From Lachnoclostridium sp. UBA1308 (lineage in GTDB: Bacteria; Bacillota; Clostridia; Lachnospirales; Lachnospiraceae): a stretch of 43,257 nt of DNA. Below are positions 1 to 8,996 of the stretch, piece by piece. Both the position numbers and the translations under genes were made by a program. Within the stretch, counting starts at the first letter, position 1; the number at the start of each line of letters is the position of its first letter. Location: assembly GCA_002307215.1 (NCBI GenBank), contig DBTU01000014.1, positions 7,850 through 51,106 on the forward strand, read 5' to 3'. The notes below the pieces were generated by a model. The model ran no database searches and was not told where the DNA came from. It saw nothing but the letters and a program-made list of their open reading frames with translations.

Positions 1-8
1 TCTTATGA

Positions 9-257
9 AGGCTGAACTGTAACCTCTTAACTATTCCGTTAAAATGGCGGTCGCTGGTACGAAATATTCCCACAGTTAAACGTAAATCCCGACGTTATCC
101 CCGGACCATACAGGTGACTGCCACCAACGGAAGAAAGATAAAAAAAATAGACTTTGACCCAGAAACAGGGGAAATATTAAAATCCACTTCTACTCTTGAA
201 ATTGATGAGGAAAACTTAAAGAGGCATCACACACTCCCACTAGAACACTGTAGTTGA
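9..257 (+). pseudogene. C-terminal fragment of an unrecognised protein
   Basis: An open plus-strand frame runs from just after a TGA at position 6 to a TGA at 255-257, about 82 codons. It has no convincing start codon or ribosome binding site. The readable part contains KIDFDPETGEIL followed by a short acidic stretch, which looks like real protein rather than noise. I do not recognise the family. The last 12 codons lie inside the left arm and loop of the 16-bp inverted repeat, so the native end may have been altered. It could be the 3' part of a gene broken before the window or a chance frame; confidence is low. Confidence 0.25.
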
Positions 258-271
258 GTGTGTGATGCCTC
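221..271. terminator. Perfect 16-bp inverted repeat, probable terminator
   Basis: Arms GAGGCATCACACACTC (221-236) and its exact reverse complement (256-271) flank a 19-nt loop. No strong T-run follows on either strand, so the terminator role is inferred. It separates the plus-strand remnant from the convergent cotH-like pair, and could serve both strands. Confidence 0.5.
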
Positions 272-347
272 CTAAAATAACAAGCTATCAATGAAACAGC
301 CTCTTGATGAATGAAAGGAATGACTATTACAACGATTACTATGACTT

Positions 348-2339
348 CTATTTGGTACTATAATGTTCCTTCACAAAATCAAGCATCGGCTGAATATGAT
401 CTGCCCTTAAACTCAGAAAATCCGAGATACTCTTATAGCTGGCATAGCTTCCGTTGATTGCGTTTTCCTTACTTCCTGTTCCTGGATATCGCGCAAAGAA
501 CTGATCATAAAGTGGACCATAGGTATTCTTAAATTGATCTAAAGCCGCTAAAGCTGCATCACGCTGAAAGTTATTGTCACTTAAGGCAAGTAGCGAGTTA
601 GCAAATTCCTCACGAAAGCTCTCATTCGTCATAAGATAAACATAAATCAGTACCGCCGGATTATCGGTGTCTCTATCTAAAAGTCCGAATTCATTATAAT
701 TATCCTCCTTGATGGTGTTCGCGACGGCATCACCGGCTCCGCTGACTCCTCCGAATTCCATATCATAAAAGATGAAGCGCCACCTGCCGTCAGCATATGG
801 ATTACTGTCATCGACCTTGACTGTCTTCCACAGAGACCAATTCTTGCCCGGCCAATCCCATTTATTATTAATCCAGATCTCTGTTGCAAAATAGTCTCTC
901 GCCGACTCTACATCGACAAGCTTTGAAAATTCCGCATAATCAGCATCCTTGGATAAATCCGTATGTGTCTGAAAGAAGTTCATTAGATCATTGAAATAAT
1001 AGCTTTCATTCGTCTCGCCGTCCGGAAGTTTTCCCAAATCAAGCTTATACGGGGGATCATACTTCTCAGCATCTCCTTTATAGGCAACGACATCGTCTGC
1101 ATCGACACCATGGGTCTCCTCGAAATATTCCTGAGAATAGTCCTCCTGCAGAACATACAGACCCCAATACTCCCCGTCAATGTAGACAACACATGGTCTG
1201 GAGGTCTGTGTGTCACAGTCCATATCCGCTATCAGCGACTGCCAGTAGGTATCGCTGTATTTGGCACTGAATGCACAGTTGCCACCATTACGGAGGGTAA
1301 GCGTCTTAAATTTACTGATTGTTTCTCCTGCATCATTTTTCAGGTCATCACCAAAAAACGCATAGTCAAAATTTTTAGTACCATAATCTTTCCCTGCATA
1401 CAGGCGGAAGCCCTTCTGAAGATCAGACCGGGAATAATTACCCTGAATACGAATACCACAGTCTTGCTGAAGTTCACAGGTGGTCGTTGTCCCATCGCTT
1501 TCAAAGTAATCAATATGTATGTTTCTCTCCCATTCCTTACCTCTTTGATTATAGTTTGCTTCAATTCTCCTTGAAGTATCTGCTATTAGTTTGTCTCCGG
1601 ATGCCAGAAAATCCTTGATCGCCTGTTCATAAATATTTCCTTTGACATAGATACCTTTCTCCGGATCAAACATATCGTCATAATTAATGCTGATTGACAT
1701 TACTGCCAGACTGGTGCCGGCAGCCTCGCAGCTCTCTTTTATTCCTTGGATATGATCGGCTATGCTACCAACAAAATAGGTATTTGTCTCTACCTTGGTA
1801 TATAGCTTTTTCTGATCAAGTGCTACTGCCCTTATTACTGTACATTTATCCACCTGCTCGTTCGACGGAGTGGTGTCAAATATTTGCAAAAAGCCGTCAT
1901 TCGTACTGTTTACTTTCACATTAGCCGCATCGAATAAAAACGGATTAACTGCTGACACATAATTTGAATCCCCGCTTCTGTCAGTAACCGGTATGGGTGA
2001 ACCGTACAATATTCTTGTTGCACTGGTAATCGGATTGCTCCCATCTGTTGTATAATAGATATCCGCTTCTCCGTCACAGGCTATCTCTAAATCAAATTCT
2101 CCGTCGTACGATCCGCTCTCTTTCGATAAAGTTACTTTGAGCTTAGATTTTTCTTCCGGTACCGTTGCTGCCGGAACATCTTGTGCCAGAGGAGTAATCG
2201 TCGGAGTAACCTTTGATTTATCCTGAGTATTTGATTTTTCTTTACTGCTACAGCCGACTAACCCTGCCGCCATTCCCAGACAGATAATCAGTATGAGTAC
2301 CGAACGTTTTATAATCTGTGTAGTCCAACAATCTTTCAT
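348..2339 (-). CDS. CotH-kinase-family lipoprotein with chitobiase-type repeat domain
   Basis: About 663 residues. The start is taken at 2339 because GGAGG lies seven bases upstream of that ATG; the longer frame from 2363 has no such site. A lipobox LVGC puts the lipidated cysteine near residue 30. Next comes a CHB_HEX_C_1-like segment (YYTTDGSNPIT, about residues 65-120), then a CotH-like domain (about 270-540) with IRIQGNYSRSDLQKGFRL, LRNGGNCAF, YIDGEYWGLYVLQEDY and RFIFYDMEFGG. CotH of Bacillus is an atypical kinase that phosphorylates spore coat proteins. This copy appears exported and lipid-anchored, so its targets are probably at the cell surface (inference). It is the second gene of a tandem pair with the next entry, 24 bases downstream of that gene's stop. 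Confidence 0.85.
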   Translation of the reverse strand: MKDCWTTQIIKRSVLILIICLGMAAGLVGCSSKEKSNTQDKSKVTPTITPLAQDVPAATVPEEKSKLKVTLSKESGSYDGEFDLEIACDGEADIYYTTDGSNPITSATRILYGSPIPVTDRSGDSNYVSAVNPFLFDAANVKVNSTNDGFLQIFDTTPSNEQVDKCTVIRAVALDQKKLYTKVETNTYFVGSIADHIQGIKESCEAAGTSLAVMSISINYDDMFDPEKGIYVKGNIYEQAIKDFLASGDKLIADTSRRIEANYNQRGKEWERNIHIDYFESDGTTTTCELQQDCGIRIQGNYSRSDLQKGFRLYAGKDYGTKNFDYAFFGDDLKNDAGETISKFKTLTLRNGGNCAFSAKYSDTYWQSLIADMDCDTQTSRPCVVYIDGEYWGLYVLQEDYSQEYFEETHGVDADDVVAYKGDAEKYDPPYKLDLGKLPDGETNESYYFNDLMNFFQTHTDLSKDADYAEFSKLVDVESARDYFATEIWINNKWDWPGKNWSLWKTVKVDDSNPYADGRWRFIFYDMEFGGVSGAGDAVANTIKEDNYNEFGLLDRDTDNPAVLIYVYLMTNESFREEFANSLLALSDNNFQRDAALAALDQFKNTYGPLYDQFFARYPGTGSKENAINGSYASYKSISDFLSLRADHIQPMLDFVKEHYSTK

Positions 2340-2363
2340 TCTGATACCTCCGCATCTTTTCAA

Positions 2364-4295
2364 CTATTTTGTACTATAGTACTTCTCAACATAATCTATC
2401 ATTGGCTGTATATATTTGGACCTTATCTTCAGGAAATCATTGATACACTTATTACTGGAAAATCCTCCATCATTACTGCCGTATACATTACCTGCTCCCG
2501 GGTATCTGGTAAAAAACTGATTATACAGCGGATTATAGATATCTTTAAAGGTTGCTAACGCTTTTGTGGCGTTTGTTAATTCAAATTCTTTATTACTAAG
2601 AGATAGTAGCTTAGCTTCAAAATCGCTTCGAAAGCTCTTGTTCGTCATAAGATATGCATAAACTAATACATTTGGTTTCTTAGTAGTATTCAAATCTAAA
2701 AGGCCATTGGGCATATAGTTATCCTCTTTGATTGTATTCGTGTAAGCATCACCTGCGCCGCTCACCCCTCCAAATTCGACATCATAGAAGATAAAACGCC
2801 ATTTACCGTCCGCATAAGGATTATTTGCATCCACCTTGTTCGTCTTCCACATCGACCAATTCTTACCCGGCCAGTCCCATTTATTATTGATCCATATCTC
2901 AGCCGCAAAATAATCCCTTGCCGATTCTACATCTACGAGCTTAGCAAATTCTGCGTAATCAGCATCACTGGTCAAATCTTTATGCGTACTGAAGAAATTG
3001 AACAAATCCTGATAATAGTAGCTTTCATCTGTAGTTCCCTCCGGAAGATCACCCAAGTCCAGTGTATAGCCTATCGGCACATCCTCAGCATCTCCCTTAT
3101 AAAGAACGACATCATCCTTGTTCACAGCATGCTTATCCTCAAAGTAATCGTCCGTATAATCCTCCTGTAATACATATAGGCCCCAGTACTCCCCATCAAT
3201 ATAGACAACACACGGTCTTGAAGTCAGTGTATCACAGTCCAGATCCTTCATCAACGACTGCCAATATGTATCGCTATACTTCGTTGTAAATGCGCAATTG
3301 CCTCCATTACGAAGCACCAGCGTCTTGAATTTTGAAAGTGTTTCTCCTGAATCCGTTTTTAAATCATCACCAAAAAATGTATAGTTAAAATTCTTCTCTC
3401 CATAATCCTTATCAGCAACAAGGCGAAAGCTCTTCTGAAGATCGGAACGGGAATAGTTACCCTGAATACGGATTCCGCAATCTTGTTGCAGCGCACAGCT
3501 TGTAGTCTCACCATTGCTTTCCAGATAATCAATATGGGCACTGCGTTCCCATGTCTTACCGGACTGTGTATAATTGGCTTCAAGCTGTCTGGCTGTATCC
3601 GGTACCATTTTGTTTCCTGATTTCACATAATTCTTAAGTTCCTGATCAAAGATATCGCCCTTTACATAGATACCGGTCTTTGAATCAAACATATCCGCAT
3701 AATCAACGCTTATTGATATAATCGCCAGACTTGTTCCTGCTGCCTCGCAACTTTCCTGAATACCTTGAATATGATCTGCCATACTTCCAATAAAATAGGT
3801 GTTGGTGGCAATTTCCGTATAAAGGCCTTTCTTATCCTTTGCCACAGCTCGAATCACCGTACATTTATCCACGGCAGCGGCAGTCGGTGCTGCAATCGTG
3901 TTAATAAAACCGTCCTTAGCAGCGTTTACATAAACATGTGCCGAATCAAACAGGCTTGGGCTTACTGCTGACACATAGTTCTGATCACTTTTTCGGTCAG
4001 TGATCTTGATTGAAGATTTATATTTCTTCTTAGTGGCGCTGGTTACCGGATTGCTGCCATCCGACGTATAATAAATGGTTGTACTGCCGCTGCAGGTTAT
4101 TTTCAGGCTAATATTCCCTTGATACACTCCGCTTTTCTTTGAAAACTTTAGTGTAAGTGCGGATTGCTTCGTAGAATTCGACTTAGTGTCCGCTGCTATA
4201 GCCCGTACCGAGCTGCTGTCCAAAGATATTTTGATTGATACCAACATACAAAGAACTAAAATAAATGATAATACTATCTTTCCGTATATTTTCAT
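2364..4295 (-). CDS. Secreted CotH-kinase-family protein, paralogue of the neighbouring gene
   Basis: 643 residues, with a strong AGGAGG in front of the ATG. An N-terminal hydrophobic segment (about residues 5-25) serves as signal peptide or anchor; unlike its neighbour it has no lipobox cysteine. The order is the same: a CHB_HEX_C_1-like segment (YYTSDGSNPVTSATKKKY), then a CotH-like domain with CGIRIQGNYSRSDLQKSFRL, LRNGGNCAF, YIDGEYWGLYVLQEDY and RFIFYDVEFGG. The two proteins are alike along almost their whole length, so this is a local duplication followed by a change of export signal. It is the first gene of the two-gene unit behind the promoter at 4349-4376. The family link is firm; substrate and any role in sporulation are inferred. 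Confidence 0.85.
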   Translation of the reverse strand: MKIYGKIVLSFILVLCMLVSIKISLDSSSVRAIAADTKSNSTKQSALTLKFSKKSGVYQGNISLKITCSGSTTIYYTSDGSNPVTSATKKKYKSSIKITDRKSDQNYVSAVSPSLFDSAHVYVNAAKDGFINTIAAPTAAAVDKCTVIRAVAKDKKGLYTEIATNTYFIGSMADHIQGIQESCEAAGTSLAIISISVDYADMFDSKTGIYVKGDIFDQELKNYVKSGNKMVPDTARQLEANYTQSGKTWERSAHIDYLESNGETTSCALQQDCGIRIQGNYSRSDLQKSFRLVADKDYGEKNFNYTFFGDDLKTDSGETLSKFKTLVLRNGGNCAFTTKYSDTYWQSLMKDLDCDTLTSRPCVVYIDGEYWGLYVLQEDYTDDYFEDKHAVNKDDVVLYKGDAEDVPIGYTLDLGDLPEGTTDESYYYQDLFNFFSTHKDLTSDADYAEFAKLVDVESARDYFAAEIWINNKWDWPGKNWSMWKTNKVDANNPYADGKWRFIFYDVEFGGVSGAGDAYTNTIKEDNYMPNGLLDLNTTKKPNVLVYAYLMTNKSFRSDFEAKLLSLSNKEFELTNATKALATFKDIYNPLYNQFFTRYPGAGNVYGSNDGGFSSNKCINDFLKIRSKYIQPMIDYVEKYYSTK

Positions 4296-4348
4296 ATGAT
4301 CCTCCTCTTTTAAGTGGCAATCTATCCCATCCCCAACTGTTATGTGTA

Positions 4349-4376
4349 ATTATAGAGTATTTACCGGTGAAGTAAA
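4349..4376 (-). promoter_or_regulatory. Probable promoter of the cotH-like pair
   Basis: On the minus strand TTTACT, a 16-base spacer and TATAAT sit about 50 bases upstream of the first CotH-like start codon. This resembles a housekeeping sigma-A promoter, with no obvious sporulation-type promoter. Read by eye only. Confidence 0.45.
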
Positions 4377-4456
4377 CATTCATTTATAGATAAGAAACAT
4401 GTAATAATTCATCCTCCGAGACAAAAAAGGCTGTTCTATCAAATCGTGATAGTAGC

Positions 4457-4519
4457 TAAAAAATGAGGCCTCACCTCCCCCTTCACAATACAAGTTTGGG
4501 GGAATCGGTGAAGCCTCAT
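4457..4519 (-). terminator. Intrinsic terminator of the arabinose operon
   Basis: A 13-bp stem with one mismatch (arms 4463-4475 and 4507-4519) is followed on the minus strand by a run of six T. It lies about 80 bases downstream of the araB stop and isolates the ara operon from the cotH-like pair. Confidence 0.75.
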
Positions 4520-4599
4520 GTTTTCCTAAATTCTATCCACTTTCTAAAATTTCTGCTTTGTTTATCAAATATTAGCAACAATTGCCTACGCAAAACTTT

Positions 4600-6207
4600 C
4601 TATTTCAAATTATCTACAGCAGCTCTCTCGATGGGAAGTCCGTTGCTATAACGTTTCATAAATGTCTCAAAGCCTTCCACATCCTTAGGATCCGGTGCTA
4701 TCTTTGAGCCCAATTTATCGGCAAATACTTTCTGGTTAAGATAATCATCGAGTGTTTCATCCTTGGTCTTGTTAAGCATATAGGAGGCAAGCAGGGCAAT
4801 ACCCCATGCTCCGCCTTCTCCGGCTGTCTCCATTACAGAAACCGGAACATTAATTGCTGCTGCCATGATCTTTTGTCCGACACCCTTCGTCTTGAATAAA
4901 CCTCCATGACCTAATATCTCGTCGAGCTTAACTCCTTCTTGCTTTAGCAAAATGTCAAGGCCGATTTTCAGCGCACCCAAGGCCGTAAATAAATGTACAC
5001 GCATAAAATTAGCAAGCGTAAACTTACTTTCCGATGAACGTACGAACAACGGACGTCCCTCCTCAAAGCCGGTTATGTGCTCGCCGGAGAGATAACCGTA
5101 AGCAAGTAATCCGCCACAATCCGCATCTCCCAAAAGAGCCTGATTATATAACGTACCATATAACTTATTCATGTCTATTTCTATTCCAAATGTCTTAGCA
5201 AACTCATCAAATAATCCAACCCATGCATTCAAATCAGAGGAACAGTTATTGGAATGCGCCATAGCAACGAGATTACCGGTAGGGGTTGTTACAAGATCGA
5301 TCTCAGGATATACCTTTGACAATTCCTTCTCCAGTACAATCATTGCAAACACACTGGTTCCGGCTGATACATTACCCGTACGTTTTGCTACGCTGTTCGT
5401 GGCAACCATACCGGTACCGGCATCACCCTCAGGCGGACAAAGCGGAATTCCGGAGGTTAATTCTCCTGTAGTGTCCAAAAGCTTTGCTCCTTCTTCGGTA
5501 AGTACACCTGCATTATCACCTGCAGACAATACCTCAGGAAGAATATCCTGAAGCTTCCAACCAAGCTTTCTTGCTGCGGTCAGTTCATTAAATTGATCAA
5601 TCATATGTTTATTAAATTTCTTAGTATTTAAATCAATCGGGAATACTCCGGAGGCTTCGCCTACGCCGAGAACTTTCTTACCTGTCAACTTCCAATGGAT
5701 ATAGCCTGCGAGGGTCGTCTGGAACGCGATATCAGTAACATGCTCCTCCTGATTTAAAATCGCCTGATAGATATGTGCGATACTCCATCTTTGAGGAATG
5801 TGATACTGAAATAACTTCGTCAGCTCTTCCGAGGCTTGTTCCTGAAGATTATTACGCCAAGTTCTGAAGGGAACCAATAACTTACCACCCTTGTCAAAGA
5901 CAACATATCCATGCATCATGGCACTAAAACCGATTGCTCCGATGGTCTTCAGGTTTACTCCGTATTGGTGCTTCACATCTTCCGCCATCATGCGGTAGCT
6001 GTCTTGTACACCCTTCCATACTTCGTCCAAACCGTAAGTCCAAGTATTATTTACATAACTGTTCTCCCAGTCGTAACTACCGGAAGCGATCGGTGAATTA
6101 TCTTCTCCGATCAGAACCGCTTTAATACGGGTAGAACCAAGTTCAATTCCAAGTACTGTCTTTCCGCTGATAATGGCATTTTTCACATCATTCATTGCGA
6201 GACCCAT
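4600..6207 (-). CDS. araB: L-ribulokinase-type FGGY carbohydrate kinase
   Basis: About 535 residues. The start is placed at 6207 because GGAGG lies inside the longer frame, eight bases before this ATG. The N-terminal VLGIELGSTRIKAVLIG is the FGGY phosphate-1 loop. SAMMHGYVVFD, PPEGDAGTGMVATNS and the C-terminal adenosine motif GHGGLFKTKGVGQKIMAAA are typical of the family. Position as third gene after araA and araD makes phosphorylation of L-ribulose to L-ribulose 5-phosphate the expected reaction. The sequence looks more like the clostridial ribulokinase (often called AraK) than like enteric AraB, so the symbol reflects role. Xylulokinase activity cannot be excluded from sequence alone. Confidence 0.8.
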   Translation of the reverse strand: MGLAMNDVKNAIISGKTVLGIELGSTRIKAVLIGEDNSPIASGSYDWENSYVNNTWTYGLDEVWKGVQDSYRMMAEDVKHQYGVNLKTIGAIGFSAMMHGYVVFDKGGKLLVPFRTWRNNLQEQASEELTKLFQYHIPQRWSIAHIYQAILNQEEHVTDIAFQTTLAGYIHWKLTGKKVLGVGEASGVFPIDLNTKKFNKHMIDQFNELTAARKLGWKLQDILPEVLSAGDNAGVLTEEGAKLLDTTGELTSGIPLCPPEGDAGTGMVATNSVAKRTGNVSAGTSVFAMIVLEKELSKVYPEIDLVTTPTGNLVAMAHSNNCSSDLNAWVGLFDEFAKTFGIEIDMNKLYGTLYNQALLGDADCGGLLAYGYLSGEHITGFEEGRPLFVRSSESKFTLANFMRVHLFTALGALKIGLDILLKQEGVKLDEILGHGGLFKTKGVGQKIMAAAINVPVSVMETAGEGGAWGIALLASYMLNKTKDETLDDYLNQKVFADKLGSKIAPDPKDVEGFETFMKRYSNGLPIERAAVDNLK

Positions 6208-6263
6208 GTAATTATCCTCCATCAAATATCATTATTGTTTTATTAATTCATGTTTTAATTATT

Positions 6264-6381
6264 GTTTCTTATGTCATTGATATCTCTTATATCATTACTG
6301 TTTCTTAGGTTACTACTAATTCTTATGTTATTAATAATACTTATGTCATTAACATTTCTTATGTCATTACTGTTTCTTATC
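6264..6381. repeat. 18-bp degenerate tandem repeat between araD and araB
   Basis: Six units of exactly 18 bases begin at 6264, 6282, 6300, 6318, 6336 and 6354, followed by a partial unit at 6372-6381. The typical plus-strand unit is close to GTTTCTTATGTCATTACT. The array occupies most of the araD-araB spacer and ends 12 bases before the araD stop codon. It is AT-rich and shows no strong hairpin. Confidence 0.8.
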
Positions 6382-6393
6382 AAGTCCCTAATC

Positions 6394-7089
6394 TTAATTC
6401 TGACCGTAATATGCATTCTTACCGTGCTTACGCAGATAATGCTTATCAGCGATTACCTTTGGAGCCGGATTAACTTTTACATTAATCAGCTCCGAGTAGC
6501 AGGCCATCTTAGCCACTTCCTCTAATACCACCGCATTATGAACGGCATCGAAGGCATCCTTACCCCAGGTAAACGGTCCATGATTGGTACAAAGAATTCC
6601 GGGCATGCTCATGGGGTCAATATTATCCTTTGTCAAAGTCTCAATAATCACAAAACCTGTATTCTTCTCGTATTCCCCGTTGATCTCTTCCGCTGTCAGA
6701 CTTCTTGCACAGGGAATCGGTCCGTAAAAATAATCCGCATGAGTTGTTCCGTAAAGCGGAATACTTCTGCCTGCCTGCGCCCAGGAGGTCGCCCAAGTGG
6801 AATGGGTATGGACAACACCGCCAAGCTCCGAATACTTCTTATATAATTCAATATGTGTTGCCGTATCAGAGGAAGGCTTATACTTTCCTTCGATACGGTT
6901 GCCCAGAAGGTCTACTACAACCATATCCTCAGCCTTCATGCTCTCGTAGTCCACGCCGCTGGGCTTAATTACTAATAATCCGCTCGCACGGTCGATACCA
7001 CTTACATTACCCCAAGTAAAAGTTACAAGCCCGCGCTTGGGAAGTTCCATATTTGCTTGATATACGATTTCTTTTAATTGTTCCAGCAT
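6394..7089 (-). CDS. araD: L-ribulose-5-phosphate 4-epimerase
   Basis: 231 residues, the usual family length. It converts L-ribulose 5-phosphate to D-xylulose 5-phosphate, the last step of L-arabinose entry into the pentose phosphate pathway. The class II aldolase fold is shown by TFTWGNVSGIDR near the N-terminus. The zinc histidines are in GGVVHTHSTWATSW (about residues 90-105), followed by GTTHADYFYGPIPCAR and the later LCTNHGPFTWGKD. AAAGGA precedes the ATG closely. It is the middle gene of araA-araD-araB, with spacers of about 180 bases on both sides that are filled with short repeats. Confidence 0.95.
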   Translation of the reverse strand: MLEQLKEIVYQANMELPKRGLVTFTWGNVSGIDRASGLLVIKPSGVDYESMKAEDMVVVDLLGNRIEGKYKPSSDTATHIELYKKYSELGGVVHTHSTWATSWAQAGRSIPLYGTTHADYFYGPIPCARSLTAEEINGEYEKNTGFVIIETLTKDNIDPMSMPGILCTNHGPFTWGKDAFDAVHNAVVLEEVAKMACYSELINVKVNPAPKVIADKHYLRKHGKNAYYGQN

Positions 7090-7169
7090 ACGATCCTTTG
7101 TCTCCCTCTTATCTCATAATCTTATTTGTTAAACCTAAGTTTAATTTAAATGTTTTCCTCTTTCATCCT

Positions 7170-7266
7170 AATCTCAATATTGATATTCATGGTTCTAATA
7201 TTCCTTGCTCTAATATCTGTGTTCCTATATTATTTCTAATATTCTTGATTCTTATATTCATTATCC
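7170..7266. repeat. Degenerate TCTAATATT-type repeats between araA and araD
   Basis: The spacer directly downstream of araA carries about six imperfect units of 13-16 bases built on TTCTAATATTC. The period is not constant, so this array is weaker than the 18-bp one after araD. No gene or clear hairpin is seen. Confidence 0.45.
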
Positions 7267-8763
7267 TTATCTGAATGCTACACTATTCCATCTCAGTTCA
7301 TTCTTGAAATTTCTGATTGTTGTGTCTTTATCAATAAAGACAGCTTCAATTCCCATGGAAGCGGCCCAATCACCCATCTGCTCTGAGGTCAAATCATAGG
7401 AGAAGGCTGTGTGATGCGCTCCACCCGCCAAGATCCAAGCTTCTGCTCCGGTTGTAAGATTAGGTTCCGGACGCCAGAAGGCAGAAGCCACCGGAAGCTT
7501 AGGCATCGCAGTATCCTGCGGTAGACATTCAACATCATTAATCAGCAGGCGGAAGCGGTTACCCAGATCCACCAGTGAAGTGGCAACTCCCTTGCCCGGC
7601 TTCGAGGTAAATACAAGACGTGCGGGGTCTTCTCTGTTACCCATAGATAACGGACTAACCTTAATGCCAATCTTACCGGTCGCTATGGACGGGCATACCT
7701 CAAGCATATGAGCCTGTAGAATACCTTCCATACCGGGCTCCAGATTATAGGTATAGTCCTCCATGAAGGAGGTACCCTTTGCATTACTTATACTCTGTGT
7801 CATCAGCTTCATCAGACGAACCATTGCAGCTGTCTTCCAATCGCCTTCTCCACCAAAGCCATAGCCCTTCTCCATCAGTCTCTGAATTGCAAGACCAGGA
7901 AGCTGATTAAGGCCTGATAATACCTCAAAGTTCGTAACAATAGCATGATAATTTTTCTCCTCAAGGAATTTTTCAAAACCAATTTCAATTCCTGCCTGAA
8001 CTGCAATATGCTGTCTGAATTCCTTCTCATCTCTTCCTTCGGTAAGGATCTCGTAGCTACTGTAATATTCCTCAACCAAAGCATCTATATCACCCTGTGA
8101 TACCTGCTGTACATATTCTGCAATGTCCGTGATATTATAGGCATCAATTTCCCAGCCGAATTTAATGTGTGCTTCTACCTTATCTCCTTCGGTAACAGCA
8201 ACATTTCTCATGTTATCACCGACACGAAGAACACGAATATGGCTGCTTTCAATAATACCGATGGCTGTAATCATCCAGTCTGCGATTCTATCCTGAACAG
8301 TCTTGTCTTCCCAGAATCCGGCGATAACCTTTCTCTCAATTCCCATACGACTTACGATATGGCCGAATTCTCTGTCGCCGTGTGCGGACTGATTGGTATT
8401 CATGAAGTCCATATCAATGGTTCCGTAAGGAATACGACGGTTGAACTGTGTATGAAGGTGCAGCATCGGCTTTCTGAATTCCTGAAGGCCTAAAATCCAT
8501 GATTTTGCAGGGGAAAATGTATGCATCCAGGTAATAACTCCCGCACACTTCTCGTCTCCGTTCGCATCATTGAATAATTGTCTGATGGAAGCATTATCAA
8601 TCAAAGTAGGCTTCCAGATTACCTCAAAAGGCAAGAGACCTGATTTATTTAAGCCCTCCACCATGATCTTGGAATGCTCAGCTACAACCTGTAAGCATTC
8701 GTCTCCGTACAAAGATTGCGATCCTGTTGCGAACCAAAATTTATATTTCTTCTTCTCTAACAT
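7267..8763 (-). CDS. araA: L-arabinose isomerase
   Basis: 498 residues, the family length. It interconverts L-arabinose and L-ribulose in the cytoplasm with Mn2+. Metal and catalytic residues are in place: Glu306 (GFGGEGDWK), Glu335 (SFMEDY), His352 (QAHMLEV) and His450 (AGGAHHTAF). These match the Glu-Glu-His-His set of the E. coli enzyme. GGAGG stands 10 bases before the ATG. It is the first gene of the araADB operon behind the promoter at 8818-8846, and the AraC-type regulator lies immediately upstream on the same strand. Confidence 0.97.
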   Translation of the reverse strand: MLEKKKYKFWFATGSQSLYGDECLQVVAEHSKIMVEGLNKSGLLPFEVIWKPTLIDNASIRQLFNDANGDEKCAGVITWMHTFSPAKSWILGLQEFRKPMLHLHTQFNRRIPYGTIDMDFMNTNQSAHGDREFGHIVSRMGIERKVIAGFWEDKTVQDRIADWMITAIGIIESSHIRVLRVGDNMRNVAVTEGDKVEAHIKFGWEIDAYNITDIAEYVQQVSQGDIDALVEEYYSSYEILTEGRDEKEFRQHIAVQAGIEIGFEKFLEEKNYHAIVTNFEVLSGLNQLPGLAIQRLMEKGYGFGGEGDWKTAAMVRLMKLMTQSISNAKGTSFMEDYTYNLEPGMEGILQAHMLEVCPSIATGKIGIKVSPLSMGNREDPARLVFTSKPGKGVATSLVDLGNRFRLLINDVECLPQDTAMPKLPVASAFWRPEPNLTTGAEAWILAGGAHHTAFSYDLTSEQMGDWAASMGIEAVFIDKDTTIRNFKNELRWNSVAFR

Positions 8764-8817
8764 ATTTATATTACCTCCCTAAATAGAATTTATGATTATA
8801 GTTGTCCTTATCACCTA

Positions 8818-8846
8818 ATTATATGCAATAAATAACCCCTAGGCAA
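8818..8846 (-). promoter_or_regulatory. Probable araA promoter
   Basis: On the minus strand TTGCCT, exactly 17 bases and TATAAT lie about 55 bases before the araA start. The near-palindrome TTACCGGTA just upstream is a candidate regulator site. Read by eye; no operator consensus could be confirmed. Confidence 0.55.
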
Positions 8847-8932
8847 TTGCGCCATCCTACTGTTTATTCCACAAAAGTTACCTATTCCTACCGGTAATTA
8901 TCAATCTGATTCACTGTTTTTTACTTACTATC

Positions 8933-8996
8933 GCTAATTACAAGTTTTGCTGATTACAAGTTATGCTGATTACACGCTGTGCTATTTACGAAGCTT
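8933..8996. repeat. 16-bp tandem repeat spanning the end of the AraC-type gene
   Basis: Four contiguous 16-base units (starts 8933, 8949, 8965, 8981) of the type GCTGATTACAAGTTAT. The last unit covers the final codons and the stop of the AraC-type gene (stop at 8982-8984). The others extend into the araA upstream region. Confidence 0.75.

Noticed and set aside
1110..1574. Plus-strand 154-residue frame inside the first CotH-like gene
   Set aside because: Antisense shadow of a clear coding gene, no ribosome site.
6264..6381. CRISPR array
   Set aside because: Units are contiguous, degenerate and without spacers; no cas genes in the window.
6262..6525. Plus-strand open frame of 87 residues rich in Leu, Ile and Met
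   Set aside because: Its hydrophobic six-residue pattern is the translation of the 18-bp DNA repeat, it runs antisense into araD, and it has no ribosome site.
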